A stretch of 38,413 nucleotides of DNA, taken from the IMG/VR virus record IMGVR_UViG_3300042391_001489, positions 1-38,413 of that record. One strand, 5' to 3'. This DNA comes from a virus. The translations under genes and the position numbers were made by a program. Below, piece after piece: positions 17,599-24,214 of the stretch (its first letter is position 1; every line of letters starts with the position of its first letter). The notes under the pieces are model-generated. The model did no database searches. It worked only from the letters and a program-made list of their open reading frames with translations, and was not told the origin of the DNA.

Positions 17599-17961
17599 CT
17601 AGTGTCCCCACATCTGGGCGAGCGTTGGTCTTGTAGGTCTTGCGCCTCTTCGTCTTTGCTCTGCTGCTAGTTGTCTTGAGGTCAATCCCGCCCATACTCC
17701 GTGCATGTCTGCAGGTGGAAACTCTAGTGCATACTCTAGACACTGATTCTTGACTGGACAGCCCTTACAGATAGCCCTAGCCTGGGCAATATAAGTAATA
17801 TCCTTATGTTCTTTGGGAAACATAAGTGCGGTCTTTTTCTTACATGCAGCTAGTTCAAACCAATCGAATCTTTCGATATACGATAAATTCTCTGGTTGGG
17901 TAGTTTTATTTACCTTTTTTTGTTTGGGCATTATAATTTGGAAATCTTCCTTCAGAACCAT
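17599..17961 (-). CDS. WhiB-family iron-sulfur transcription factor, 120 aa
   Basis: Cysteines C40, C65, C68 and C74 (FELAACKK, ICKGCPVKNQC) give the WhiB C-x24-C-x2-C-x5-C pattern that holds a 4Fe-4S cluster. DMHGVWAGLT is the diagnostic G[V/I]WGG-like turn that contacts the host sigma factor, here with Ala in place of the usual Gly. A basic RRRGARPTRP tail would contact DNA. WhiB proteins are confined to Actinobacteria and their phages; phage copies can redirect host transcription. An internal ATG (residue 11) is an alternative start. It is isolated on the minus strand between convergent and divergent + genes. Confidence 0.93.
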   Translation of the reverse strand: MVLKEDFQIIMPKQKKVNKTTQPENLSYIERFDWFELAACKKKTALMFPKEHKDITYIAQARAICKGCPVKNQCLEYALEFPPADMHGVWAGLTSRQLAAEQRRRGARPTRPTLAQMWGH

Positions 17962-18090
17962 CTAATGCGTTCTATATAATTACGTCCCCCTATATAAGCA
18001 CATGTGTTATTCCCCTCTAGGTATAGTGGACTACTTTGCTTTTGCTAACCCCGTGGCAGCAAATTAAGCGGCGTTTGTTTCCCTCAACTA

Positions 18091-18119
18091 TTGCTTCGTA
18101 CCTCTCATTTGTGTAGTCT
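18091..18119 (+). promoter_or_regulatory. sigma-70-type promoter
   Basis: TTGCTT at 18091-18096, a 17-nt spacer, TAGTCT at 18114-18119; the same -10 box as the promoter at 13396. It drives the gene at 18147. The rest of 17962-18090 is an AT-rich divergent region with two TATATA-like boxes that may serve WhiB on the minus strand. Confidence 0.6.
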
Positions 18120-18146
18120 TTCCATACCCACAAGGAAAGGGATTCT

Positions 18147-18416
18147 ATGTCGAAACAGGGAATTAAAAAAGAAGAGCGGACTCACTGTAGGAGCGGTCAT
18201 GAGTTGTCCGAAGAAAACGTACAGTTAATGAATAAGGGCGGCGGTCGTATTTACAAGAAGTGTTTAACCTGCAACACCGGGAAAACAAAGCCGGCGGCAA
18301 CCCCAAGTAAGTCTGTGCACAAAGCACCAACTGGAAGCCAAATAGAATTAGCTTTGAGTAGGGGTGTATTCGGAGAAGCCATGACACGGGCAGACATTAT
18401 GAGGAGCAGGCGTTAA
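18147..18416 (+). CDS. HNH-type zinc-finger protein without visible catalytic core, 89 aa
   Basis: AAGGAAAGGGATTCT precedes the ATG. HCRSGHELSEENV and KKCLTC form the C-x2-GH ... C-x2-C zinc finger that begins many actinophage HNH endonucleases. Here the protein stops before an HNH catalytic segment and instead has a basic, proline-rich linker and a helical tail (IELALSRGVFGEAMTR). It may be a DNA-binding remnant of a homing-type endonuclease or a free-standing zinc-finger protein. Converges on the proteasome-like gene. Confidence 0.7.
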   Translation: MSKQGIKKEERTHCRSGHELSEENVQLMNKGGGRIYKKCLTCNTGKTKPAATPSKSVHKAPTGSQIELALSRGVFGEAMTRADIMRSRR

Positions 18417-18417
18417 T

Positions 18418-18452
18418 CAGTGGAAGGTCTGGATAAATCTATCTAGACACTG
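18418..18452 (+). terminator. imperfect hairpin between convergent genes
   Basis: CAGT and GTCT pair with AGAC-ACTG, with an inner GATA-AATC-TATC stem; TTTAAAAAG follows. Likely contributes to termination of the HNH-type gene. Confidence 0.45.
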
Positions 18453-18462
18453 TTTAAAAAGA

Positions 18463-18498
18463 GAATAAAAACAACTTACTCTTACTAGTACGTAAGTT
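18463..18498 (-). terminator. intrinsic terminator of the minus-strand unit
   Basis: In the minus direction AACTTAC (complement of 18492-18498) and GTAAGTT (complement of 18473-18479) form a 7-bp stem around 12 nt, followed by GTTTTTATT. It overlaps the stop codon of the proteasome-like gene at 18497. Confidence 0.65.
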
Positions 18499-19120
18499 AA
18501 GGTTTTGGCTTCTTCTCGGAACCTGTAGAGAATGAGTGATACGGCGCGCCCGTGTACGGGTCGTATCTAGCGGCCGTCGATATGGCCTTAATGCCTATCC
18601 TTTTGGCAAGGGTTATTGTCATCTTTGTCTTTGGCATCAATACATGCAGGGCTCCCAGGGCATATTGCGCGCCGGTACCTATTGCATATACGCCATTCAT
18701 GTCAGATATCCATGAGTAGTCACCGTCGATTATGTATATCGTCCCATTGACTGCCATAAAAATAACGGAACCGTGTTCTGCGACGTGCTCTGAGTTCTCG
18801 TTCTGTGGAGAGTTGTAGCCGTGTGTTTCGAAGCATTCCCTTAACGACGGGATAAATTTAACTGTAACGAAGTGGTCAAGCTTCTTTCCCCTTAAAGTCG
18901 GTGGACAGACTGGAGGGTTAAAAGCGTGATGCAGGATGTTTATTGCCCTTACATCTCCGGCTGCCCCAAGAAGGTATCTACCGTTGTAGCTAAGTTTTGA
19001 CGATGACTCGCGGAGAGTTGCTATCTGGGTTGCGTATCCATTGTTGTCAACATCGGAAACCTGGGAATCAACACACGCAAACGCGAATCCATCCCCCTGT
19101 ATTCCAATGATTGTTGTCAT
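18497..19120 (-). CDS. proteasome-beta/HslV-like peptidase subunit, 207 aa
   Basis: The protein begins MTTIIGIQGDGFAFACVDSQ; removing Met exposes Thr2 as the N-terminal nucleophile. D18 and K42 would be the Asp and Lys partners, and LLGAAGD at 50-56 is the conserved loop that forms the oxyanion hole. Later YAIGTGAQYALGAL is another family block. About 8 extra residues lie between Asp and Lys compared with the classic spacing. This is an Ntn-hydrolase of the proteasome-beta/HslV type. No alpha subunit or unfoldase is encoded nearby, so it may form its own ring, join a host particle, or process a virion protein. Last gene of a four-gene minus-strand operon. Confidence 0.82.
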   Translation of the reverse strand: MTTIIGIQGDGFAFACVDSQVSDVDNNGYATQIATLRESSSKLSYNGRYLLGAAGDVRAINILHHAFNPPVCPPTLRGKKLDHFVTVKFIPSLRECFETHGYNSPQNENSEHVAEHGSVIFMAVNGTIYIIDGDYSWISDMNGVYAIGTGAQYALGALHVLMPKTKMTITLAKRIGIKAISTAARYDPYTGAPYHSFSTGSEKKPKP

Positions 19121-19125
19121 GGCAC

Positions 19126-19341
19126 TTATTCCTCGTCTTCGTTATCTTCTCTCGTTGCAAGAATGGCTTCATATACAGCCTTGTAGCCTTGAGCAGAGTT
19201 TAGAACCTTGATGCCCTTTTCCGTTGCACCATACAACCATTCCCCGGCTTCGTTAATCCCGACAACCTCGATTAATCCAAGCTTTATGCACTCGTCAAGG
19301 GTTTCGGTGATTACTTTGCGCTCCAAATCCTCTCCATCCAT
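19126..19341 (-). CDS. small winged-helix-like protein, 71 aa
   Basis: Coupled to the metallophosphoesterase gene by TAATG. The pattern TETLDECIKLGLIEVVGI, NEAGEWLYGATEKGIKVL is the last helix and wing of a winged-helix domain, as in small phage regulators. The acidic tail EDNEDEE is unusual for a DNA-binding protein. The call is based on pattern only. Confidence 0.65.
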   Translation of the reverse strand: MDGEDLERKVITETLDECIKLGLIEVVGINEAGEWLYGATEKGIKVLNSAQGYKAVYEAILATREDNEDEE

Positions 19342-20555
19342 TACGCAACGTATTCCTGACCTCTGAAGATACCTCTGCCTTTAAAAATCCACATTGGCTC
19401 GTAGTTGAAGTATTCTCCACCAACTCCCTTTGGCTGGTACTGGACAACCCCAAGACCTTGTTGCCAGTTCTCTGCTCCTTGCAATACAGGAACACCAAAC
19501 TCGTCAAGTCCTGATTTGACCGAAGGAACTGCGCCATCTATGCGGCACAGACATCCAGGGCTTGCAGCCATGATTGTTCGTGGTCCTTGGTCGGTTTCTC
19601 TCGTTTGATAAGCAAGCTCATTTCTATGGATGTGCCCATAAATAACTGAAACGGAGTTTGTATTCAGGTATTTGTTTGTCGTGCTGCCGTTCGAAACAAC
19701 CTTGTCGCCGTGGACAATGCGTAGATTTGAGTTGATGTAGTAAGCGGCTTCTGGATATCCTGACAAATAGTTGATTTCCAGGTCATCCATCCACAGCAAC
19801 ACAGGGAGTGATAGCACCGGCCAGTTGTCCCTAAGCGAAGTTTGCTTGGTCTTCCCTCTTGTGATTCCGAAGGCTGCCTCGGCGTTGCTTTGTATATACA
19901 TCGGAAGTCGCTTCTCGTGGTTGCCCTGAATCCAAGTGATTCTGGCATTTGGTGCAGCGATTCTGAGGTCCTCAAGGAACTGAGCAGCCCTATCGATTGC
20001 TGGCTGAATCATCTGTTTAAAGGTTGGTGCAGTTAGGTATTTGCCAAACTCTGCAAAATCTAGGTTATCCCCAACCATTACTACTTGGTCTGGGTTTACA
20101 TCCTTCACTACCTGCAATGCAACCGAGATGGCTTCATCGTCATGAATTGCGGCTATTGGAGCGTCGTGAGCGACTCCAGTTTTATAGAAACCGAACTGTA
20201 TATCAGGTATGATTACAGCAGTCTCCCACCCCTTCATGGACTTCGGTTTTGTATTTGCCTTTTGTTGTTGCTTTGCAGGCCTTGGAGCAGGCGTAATTAA
20301 AGGCCATTCCGGACCAGTATCCCACTTCGGAGATAGCTGAATGCTTGTTGTGGTCTTCCCTTGTGGGACGCCATTCTTGTCAGGCCCTATGTTGTGCTTA
20401 ATTGAAACCTTTTGGATATTGCCGATTTCATCCAGGTCAATATTGTTCTTCATTATCAAATCAGCCAGCTGGGCAGCAAGTGCTGAATTTGAGTCATTTT
20501 TGCGCTGTGAATCAGCCAACTTGGCGATGCTTGATTTTGGTTTTTGTGTTGTCAC
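19341..20555 (-). CDS. metallophosphoesterase, 404 aa
   Basis: GTG at 20555 is chosen: GGAG lies 7 nt upstream and GTGA overlaps the previous stop. The open frame to 20678 runs inside the neighbouring gene. A low-complexity N-terminus (about 1-110) precedes a calcineurin-like phosphoesterase domain with IPDIQFG, MVGDNLDFAEF, IQGNHEKR, IVHGD and IYGHIHRNE, the metal-binding motifs in order. In the first motif Gln stands where His is usual, a variant I associate with phage members. The likely substrate is a nucleic acid or nucleotide phosphodiester. It is the second gene of the HTH/phosphoesterase/winged-helix/proteasome unit. Confidence 0.88.
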   Translation of the reverse strand: MTTQKPKSSIAKLADSQRKNDSNSALAAQLADLIMKNNIDLDEIGNIQKVSIKHNIGPDKNGVPQGKTTTSIQLSPKWDTGPEWPLITPAPRPAKQQQKANTKPKSMKGWETAVIIPDIQFGFYKTGVAHDAPIAAIHDDEAISVALQVVKDVNPDQVVMVGDNLDFAEFGKYLTAPTFKQMIQPAIDRAAQFLEDLRIAAPNARITWIQGNHEKRLPMYIQSNAEAAFGITRGKTKQTSLRDNWPVLSLPVLLWMDDLEINYLSGYPEAAYYINSNLRIVHGDKVVSNGSTTNKYLNTNSVSVIYGHIHRNELAYQTRETDQGPRTIMAASPGCLCRIDGAVPSVKSGLDEFGVPVLQGAENWQQGLGVVQYQPKGVGGEYFNYEPMWIFKGRGIFRGQEYVA

Positions 20556-20827
20556 TTTTTTTCTCCATTGTTGTTCTGGTTTAAACAGCATGCTGCTGAC
20601 TGGGATGTAAAGCACTTTCTTTTTTCCCCGATGAACTCTCGACGCACCTTTATTCCATCGTCGTTCAGTGCCCGACAAATATCCATAGTTGATGCGCTAC
20701 TAGCCATCGCGCTACGCATTGCTTCTTTGGTGTCATCATCCATTCCATGGTAGATTTTTCCAAACTTACAAAATGAGCCGGCCAGTGAGCCGTCTGCAAT
20801 TGATTTGAGTGTGTCTTTGAGTGACAT
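20552..20827 (-). CDS. helix-turn-helix protein of actinophage type, 91 aa
   Basis: Helices FGKIYHGMDDDTKEAMRSAM, SSASTMDICRALNDDGIKV and RREFIGEKRKCF give the arrangement of a short actinophage HTH protein (acidic helix, turn, recognition helix, then basic R-x-K-x-C end). GCAGG precedes the ATG. It is the first gene of the four-gene unit and overlaps the phosphoesterase gene by 4 nt. A regulatory or packaging-related DNA-binding role is possible; no direct evidence. Confidence 0.7.
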   Translation of the reverse strand: MSLKDTLKSIADGSLAGSFCKFGKIYHGMDDDTKEAMRSAMASSASTMDICRALNDDGIKVRREFIGEKRKCFTSQSAACCLNQNNNGEKK

Positions 20828-20967
20828 ATTTACCTGCTAATCTCCTAATTGTAGGTCTTATGAGTTAGTTCTATACTCGCTCACCAAGGCCGCAAGTGCG
20901 GTATCAGTGGCCACACAGAGATACTACACCATTGTGATTTTAGTGTAGACACACTTAGGTAGATTTT

Positions 20968-21417
20968 ATGAAAAATGACAACCGGGCAGAGGAGGTCAAA
21001 AAGGCCATTCATGACGCCCTGGGTAGTGGTAACAAGAATGAAACACTTGAGGCTGTGCTGCAGGCCCTGGATAAACAAAAAGTATTTAGATACCACAACG
21101 ACGATGTGATTAGTCTCCTGTCGACTGCAGGGAGAGTGTTGGTGGTTCTTGTTGACGACCCGAATCTAACCCAACGAGCAATTTCGGTTTACCTAAACCT
21201 AAGCGAAACGATGATTGACAAAACAGTTAAAACCCTTATTGCATCAGGGTTTATTACAAAGACAAAAGTCAACCGACAAAATGTCTACAAAGTCAACCAA
21301 GAAGAGGTCCTAAAACACCCTGATATACGCAAGTTTTACGATGCCATATCAGCGATTAACAGGCCGAAGAAAAAGGAAACCACCACACCGCAGCAAAAGG
21401 AAGACGAACCGTTCTAA
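20968..21417 (+). CDS. winged-helix (MarR-like) DNA-binding protein, 149 aa
   Basis: Residues about 46-108 (LLSTAGRVLVVLVDDPNLTQ, RAISVYLNLSETMIDKTVKT, LIASGFITKTKVNRQNVYKV) form a typical winged helix with recognition helix SETMIDKTVKTLIASG and wing KTKVNRQNVYKV. The basic, Lys/Gln-rich tail is disordered. It is divergent from the HTH/phosphoesterase unit across a 140-bp region, so it may control that unit. No strong ribosome site is seen before the ATG (AGGTAG 6 nt upstream is weak). Its end overlaps the convergent gene by 4 nt. Confidence 0.8.
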   Translation: MKNDNRAEEVKKAIHDALGSGNKNETLEAVLQALDKQKVFRYHNDDVISLLSTAGRVLVVLVDDPNLTQRAISVYLNLSETMIDKTVKTLIASGFITKTKVNRQNVYKVNQEEVLKHPDIRKFYDAISAINRPKKKETTTPQQKEDEPF

Positions 21418-21749
21418 GGTTTTTTTGTTGCAATCAACCAAGCAGAGAATAATTCGTCTGTTTTTGGCATAAACCACACCTGTGCCAGGTCAAGGTTTTT
21501 GGGGTCTCCAAGCATCGTCCAGCATATTTGTATGCGTTCGGCGGCAGGACATACCCCAGCATTGCACTCCATGCCAAAGCGTTGAATGTAATACTCAACA
21601 ACACAGTCATGCTCATCGGATAGGCATTTTCTATCTGGGTCCTCTGGACATGAGATACTCAATACTTCGAGTTCTGACTTGTTTATGCGCAGCGTTATTG
21701 AGTGACCATCATCATGCCAGAGCATGTCGGAGTTGTCGTTTTTTGCCAT
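21414..21749 (-). CDS. hypothetical phage protein with four cysteines, 111 aa
   Basis: The protein has a beta-like N-terminus (LWHDDGHSITLRINKSELEV), then CPEDPDRKC, HDCVVEYYIQRFGMEC and GVCPAAERIQICW. It ends with DLAQVWFMPKTDELFSAWL. The spaced cysteines and the DCVVEYY...GD...AQVWFMP order look like a conserved small actinophage family, for which I have no function. No clear ribosome site. It is the last gene of the minus-strand lysis side, separated by 88 bp from the next one upstream. Confidence 0.75.
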   Translation of the reverse strand: MAKNDNSDMLWHDDGHSITLRINKSELEVLSISCPEDPDRKCLSDEHDCVVEYYIQRFGMECNAGVCPAAERIQICWTMLGDPKNLDLAQVWFMPKTDELFSAWLIATKKP

Positions 21750-21837
21750 TTAGATAAATCTGAAAAAACTCGCCCATCCCAAACGCAGGTGTGTATATAA
21801 AGAAATTACCATTATTTTGTGCCTAGTAGTGGATGCT

Positions 21838-22059
21838 TTAAAAGTGGGTATTTTCCAGAGTCCATCTCATCTGGTATGCTCTGCGTCTAGCGTTCGCCTC
21901 AAGCCTTCTGGAGCGTTCTGGCTCGGGGAGCTTCATATATGCCTCGACGCGCTTGCGGTTCTTACGCTCGCGCTCGTAAGCCTTACGCGCAGGGCCATAC
22001 CTTTTGCGGCTTTGTTCTCTCCTGTATTCCCTAGCTCGTTCTGGGTCCTTGAAAGGCAT
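21838..22059 (-). CDS. highly basic helical protein, 73 aa
   Basis: Starts MPFKDPERAREYRREQSRKR. The whole protein is Arg/Lys/Glu helix with KAYERERKNRKRVEAYMKLP. Short MPFKDPE(R/K) proteins of this kind often accompany actinophage HNH genes or bind nucleic acids; here no HNH gene is adjacent. It follows the lysis cassette by 22 nt and is probably cotranscribed with it. Confidence 0.7.
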   Translation of the reverse strand: MPFKDPERAREYRREQSRKRYGPARKAYERERKNRKRVEAYMKLPEPERSRRLEANARRRAYQMRWTLENTHF

Positions 22060-22081
22060 GCCTGAACTTTATCGCTAAAAG

Positions 22082-22363
22082 CTACTCTTCGCTATCTGGT
22101 ATCCCATTGCCGTTTTTGTCTTCGGCGTTTCTGCCTGTTGAAATCATCAAACCAGCAAGGGTTCCAGTGATGAATGTCGCTACCGATGATAGGACACCAA
22201 AGAACATTTTGTCATTTTCTGCCTGCGCCCCAATTGGCTGGGTCACAAATACGAGTGCCCAGAGAACGCCAATGGTGGTAATCATCAACACAAAACCAAG
22301 CATGCATCCAATAACAAACTTCAATCGGGCATCCAGCTCTGCTGGTGTCAAGCGCTTTTTCAT
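22082..22363 (-). CDS. holin-like two-span membrane protein with NGNGIPD tail, 93 aa
   Basis: The start at 22363 overlaps the lipoprotein stop as ATGA; the frame is open further upstream but inside the neighbour. Two hydrophobic helices (about 18-41, VIGCMLGFVLMITTIGVLWA onward; and 57-78, GVLSSVATFITGTLAGLMIS) are separated by a short QPIGAQAEN loop. The C-terminal EDKNGNGIPDSEE is an Asp/Asn calcium-loop-like sequence. Holin or lysis-associated membrane protein is inferred from position next to the endolysin cassette and topology. Confidence 0.7.
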   Translation of the reverse strand: MKKRLTPAELDARLKFVIGCMLGFVLMITTIGVLWALVFVTQPIGAQAENDKMFFGVLSSVATFITGTLAGLMISTGRNAEDKNGNGIPDSEE

Positions 22364-22578
22364 GGGGCGACCAACTCTCCTGTCGTGGTTTCTGTTACTT
22401 CGTTCGGGTCCCACCCAAGAAGCGTCTCTGTGCACGCGCCATCTACCTTGCATGCTGGCGGCTCACATTCTGTCTTGCCCCAATTTGCAGGGTCTTGACA
22501 CGCATAGCGATACTTTCCGTCATAACCACAAGAAGCAAGAGCAAGTATGGAAATGATGACAAGGCTAAACCGCTTCAT
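22360..22578 (-). CDS. phage lipoprotein, 72 aa
   Basis: I chose the ATG at 22578: it begins MKRFSLVIISILALASCGYD, a signal peptide with lipobox LASC (acylated Cys18). The mature part (YACQDPANWGKTECEPPACK, VDGACTETLLG) has a cysteine pattern I recognise from small lipoproteins of T4-like phages. It overlaps the holin-like gene upstream by 14 nt and the next one by 4 nt. In the lysis cassette it could act at the outer envelope, similar in place to an o-spanin, but no spanin partner is evident. Confidence 0.8.
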   Translation of the reverse strand: MKRFSLVIISILALASCGYDGKYRYACQDPANWGKTECEPPACKVDGACTETLLGWDPNEVTETTTGELVAP

Positions 22579-22837
22579 TCTGCTTCGCTTTGGCTGGAGC
22601 TTTTTTGTCAACTTTATTAAAAACATCGTTGATTTCCGAACTTGAAAGTTTTCCGTCTTCCAAAAATGCCCTAGACAAACCTTCTATGACTATTGCAACC
22701 CCTGCAATTCCAGCCATGAAGACAGCCTTGAGTACTGGAACCCCAGCGATAGTTCCTGCACCGATAACACCAAGACCAGATGCGGCGAAAGTAGCAAGAA
22801 TTCTAAGTAAGACATTTACGAATAAATCCTTTTTCAT
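22565..22837 (-). CDS. holin-like membrane protein, 90 aa
   Basis: The ATG at 22837 overlaps the previous stop as TAATG. Residues about 5-32 (LFVNVLLRILATFAASGLGV onward) and 32-52 (VPVLKAVFMAGIAGVAIVIE) are two hydrophobic spans. The tail FLEDGKLSSSEINDVFNKVD is polar and followed by a lysine-rich end. This two-span plus DGKLS-x-EI-x-x-F arrangement matches small holin-like proteins of phages. The position next to the endolysin supports a lysis role. Confidence 0.75.
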   Translation of the reverse strand: MKKDLFVNVLLRILATFAASGLGVIGAGTIAGVPVLKAVFMAGIAGVAIVIEGLSRAFLEDGKLSSSEINDVFNKVDKKAPAKAKQNEAV

Positions 22838-23061
22838 TATTGAACATCTTCGCTGCGCTTGAGGGAGACAACACACCCAACACCACAATAAAGTACTGAT
22901 TTGTACTCACGGACCATTCCTTTTCCACGTGAGCCACCGCACGAAGGGCACGTATGTTTTACGCCCTTGTAGCCTATGTACATCACGTTGATACCAGTGT
23001 CAACTTTAGGTATTGGCGCGACGGAGTTGGAGATGTTTCGCTTTGCTGGTTTGTTTGCCAT
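22837..23061 (-). CDS. zinc-ribbon protein, 74 aa
   Basis: CPSCGG at about 38-43 and YCGVGC at about 58-63 form a zinc ribbon. The N-terminus is basic (MANKPAKRNISNS). Its place inside the lysis cassette is odd; it may be an unrelated late protein carried by coupling (overlapping starts and stops on both sides). Confidence 0.75.
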   Translation of the reverse strand: MANKPAKRNISNSVAPIPKVDTGINVMYIGYKGVKHTCPSCGGSRGKGMVREYKSVLYCGVGCVVSLKRSEDVQ

Positions 23062-23378
23062 TACATGTCTCCCTTTGCGTGGTCATTGATATGACGGTCC
23101 AGTTTTCCTTCAACCCTGTCTAGGGAAGCATTGTTTCTGTCGATTGATTTGCCAAGGCCTTTGCTCATTTGGTTAATCATGTTGACTACCGTCGCATGGT
23201 CTGCTTTATTCTGTGCCCATTCAGCCTTGGCTTCTTCGCCGCGCCTTTTTCCAGCCTTATAAACAAACTGGAGATATGCAACAGCAATAAGACTGCTTGC
23301 CGTAATTACCGAAACAATAATGTTTTGCCAGTCGGTCATGTCTATCGCTGGGGTTATGAGTGTTTCGGCGCCGAACAT
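23061..23378 (-). CDS. membrane-anchored coiled-coil protein (holin-like, DUF2746-like layout), 105 aa
   Basis: One membrane span at about residues 18-41 (NIIVSVITASSLIAVAYLQF) is followed by a basic turn and a long helix ending in LDRVEGKLDRHINDHAKGD, a coiled-coil pattern. Mycobacteriophage DUF2746 proteins downstream of endolysins have the same layout. TGATG overlap with the endolysin gene. The biochemical role is inferred from position and topology. Confidence 0.7.
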   Translation of the reverse strand: MFGAETLITPAIDMTDWQNIIVSVITASSLIAVAYLQFVYKAGKRRGEEAKAEWAQNKADHATVVNMINQMSKGLGKSIDRNNASLDRVEGKLDRHINDHAKGDM

Positions 23379-24130
23379 CAGCCGAGTCCGAGAATTTGTT
23401 TAACTTTTGGACCCACAACAGAATCTGCAGGAAGCTTGTTGGCAACCTTGAATGCTTTTATCGCAGCATCGGTTGCGGCGTCCTTCTGACCGTTGATTTC
23501 ACCCTTGTAGAAACCCTTTGCCTTCAGGGCTCCCTGTAGGGCTTTGTGGTCGTTGATGGGTGGGGCTGTGTTCAGATTGACCACTGGGGCAGCGCCACCA
23601 GTAAACGCGACTACGGCCGGTGTTGGCTTGTCACCAGTTACGAGGCGTATATGCCATGGCTCACTTGGAACAACTTCCCAACTGAAGCCAAAATCTTTGA
23701 CATTTGCAACAAGCCAATTCAGTCGCTTTGGCTCTGATGCGCTAGCAATATCAATGGCCAAACCGAGATTATGATTCGACTTACCCGGTGTCGCCAGCAT
23801 GGCCATACCCTTTTTTAGATACCAGGTTTTTCCTTCGAACGTTTTAGTGCTTGTTCCTGCAACTGGTTCCAGAACGTAGCGCTGCTTGAAGCCCGCCAGT
23901 TGGCTCTCGTATGTGCGATATAAATCGCCGGAACTCGTGGGTTTAAGCTCGACTCCGTCTGCTTTGGCTTTCGCAACCATTGCGTTCCACGCGTCTGCGG
24001 CTCGGTGATGGAGTTTTCCCCCAGATGAGATTGCTCTGAGCAATGATTCGGGCAGTTTTCCAGGTTCAACCCCTTTCAAGTCGGCAGGCATAGCCATTGG
24101 AACGATGTAGTCCCATGCAAGTTTGTTCAT
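23378..24130 (-). CDS. endolysin: M15 D,D-carboxypeptidase-like peptidase with peptidoglycan-binding domain, 250 aa
   Basis: Residues about 30-165 form a VanY-type M15 domain: YRTYESQ near 71-77, the zinc block SNHNLGLAIDIA (H120, D127) and EPWHIR (E157, H160), with catalytic Glu157. A linker of Ala/Val/Pro follows, and residues about 195-248 are a peptidoglycan-binding-1 domain (ALQGALKAKGFYKGEINGQK, AAIKAFKVANKLPADSVVG). There is no signal peptide, so release needs a holin, and several holin-like genes follow. The predicted substrate is peptide cross-links of the host wall. First gene of the lysis operon. Confidence 0.9.
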   Translation of the reverse strand: MNKLAWDYIVPMAMPADLKGVEPGKLPESLLRAISSGGKLHHRAADAWNAMVAKAKADGVELKPTSSGDLYRTYESQLAGFKQRYVLEPVAGTSTKTFEGKTWYLKKGMAMLATPGKSNHNLGLAIDIASASEPKRLNWLVANVKDFGFSWEVVPSEPWHIRLVTGDKPTPAVVAFTGGAAPVVNLNTAPPINDHKALQGALKAKGFYKGEINGQKDAATDAAIKAFKVANKLPADSVVGPKVKQILGLG

Positions 24131-24214
24131 GTTGAGAAATCTCCACAGTTAGTGGCGCATTCTTTCAGCGCTCATTTATTTTACAACATGAATACGCTAA
24201 TTATTATCTACTAA

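Noticed and set aside
17939-17968. Twelfth copy of the repeated promoter (TTGGAAATCT)
   Set aside because: The ten bases match, but the GAAGCACC part is absent and the position of the -10 box reads TAATGC; it also lies within the start region of the WhiB gene on the opposite strand.
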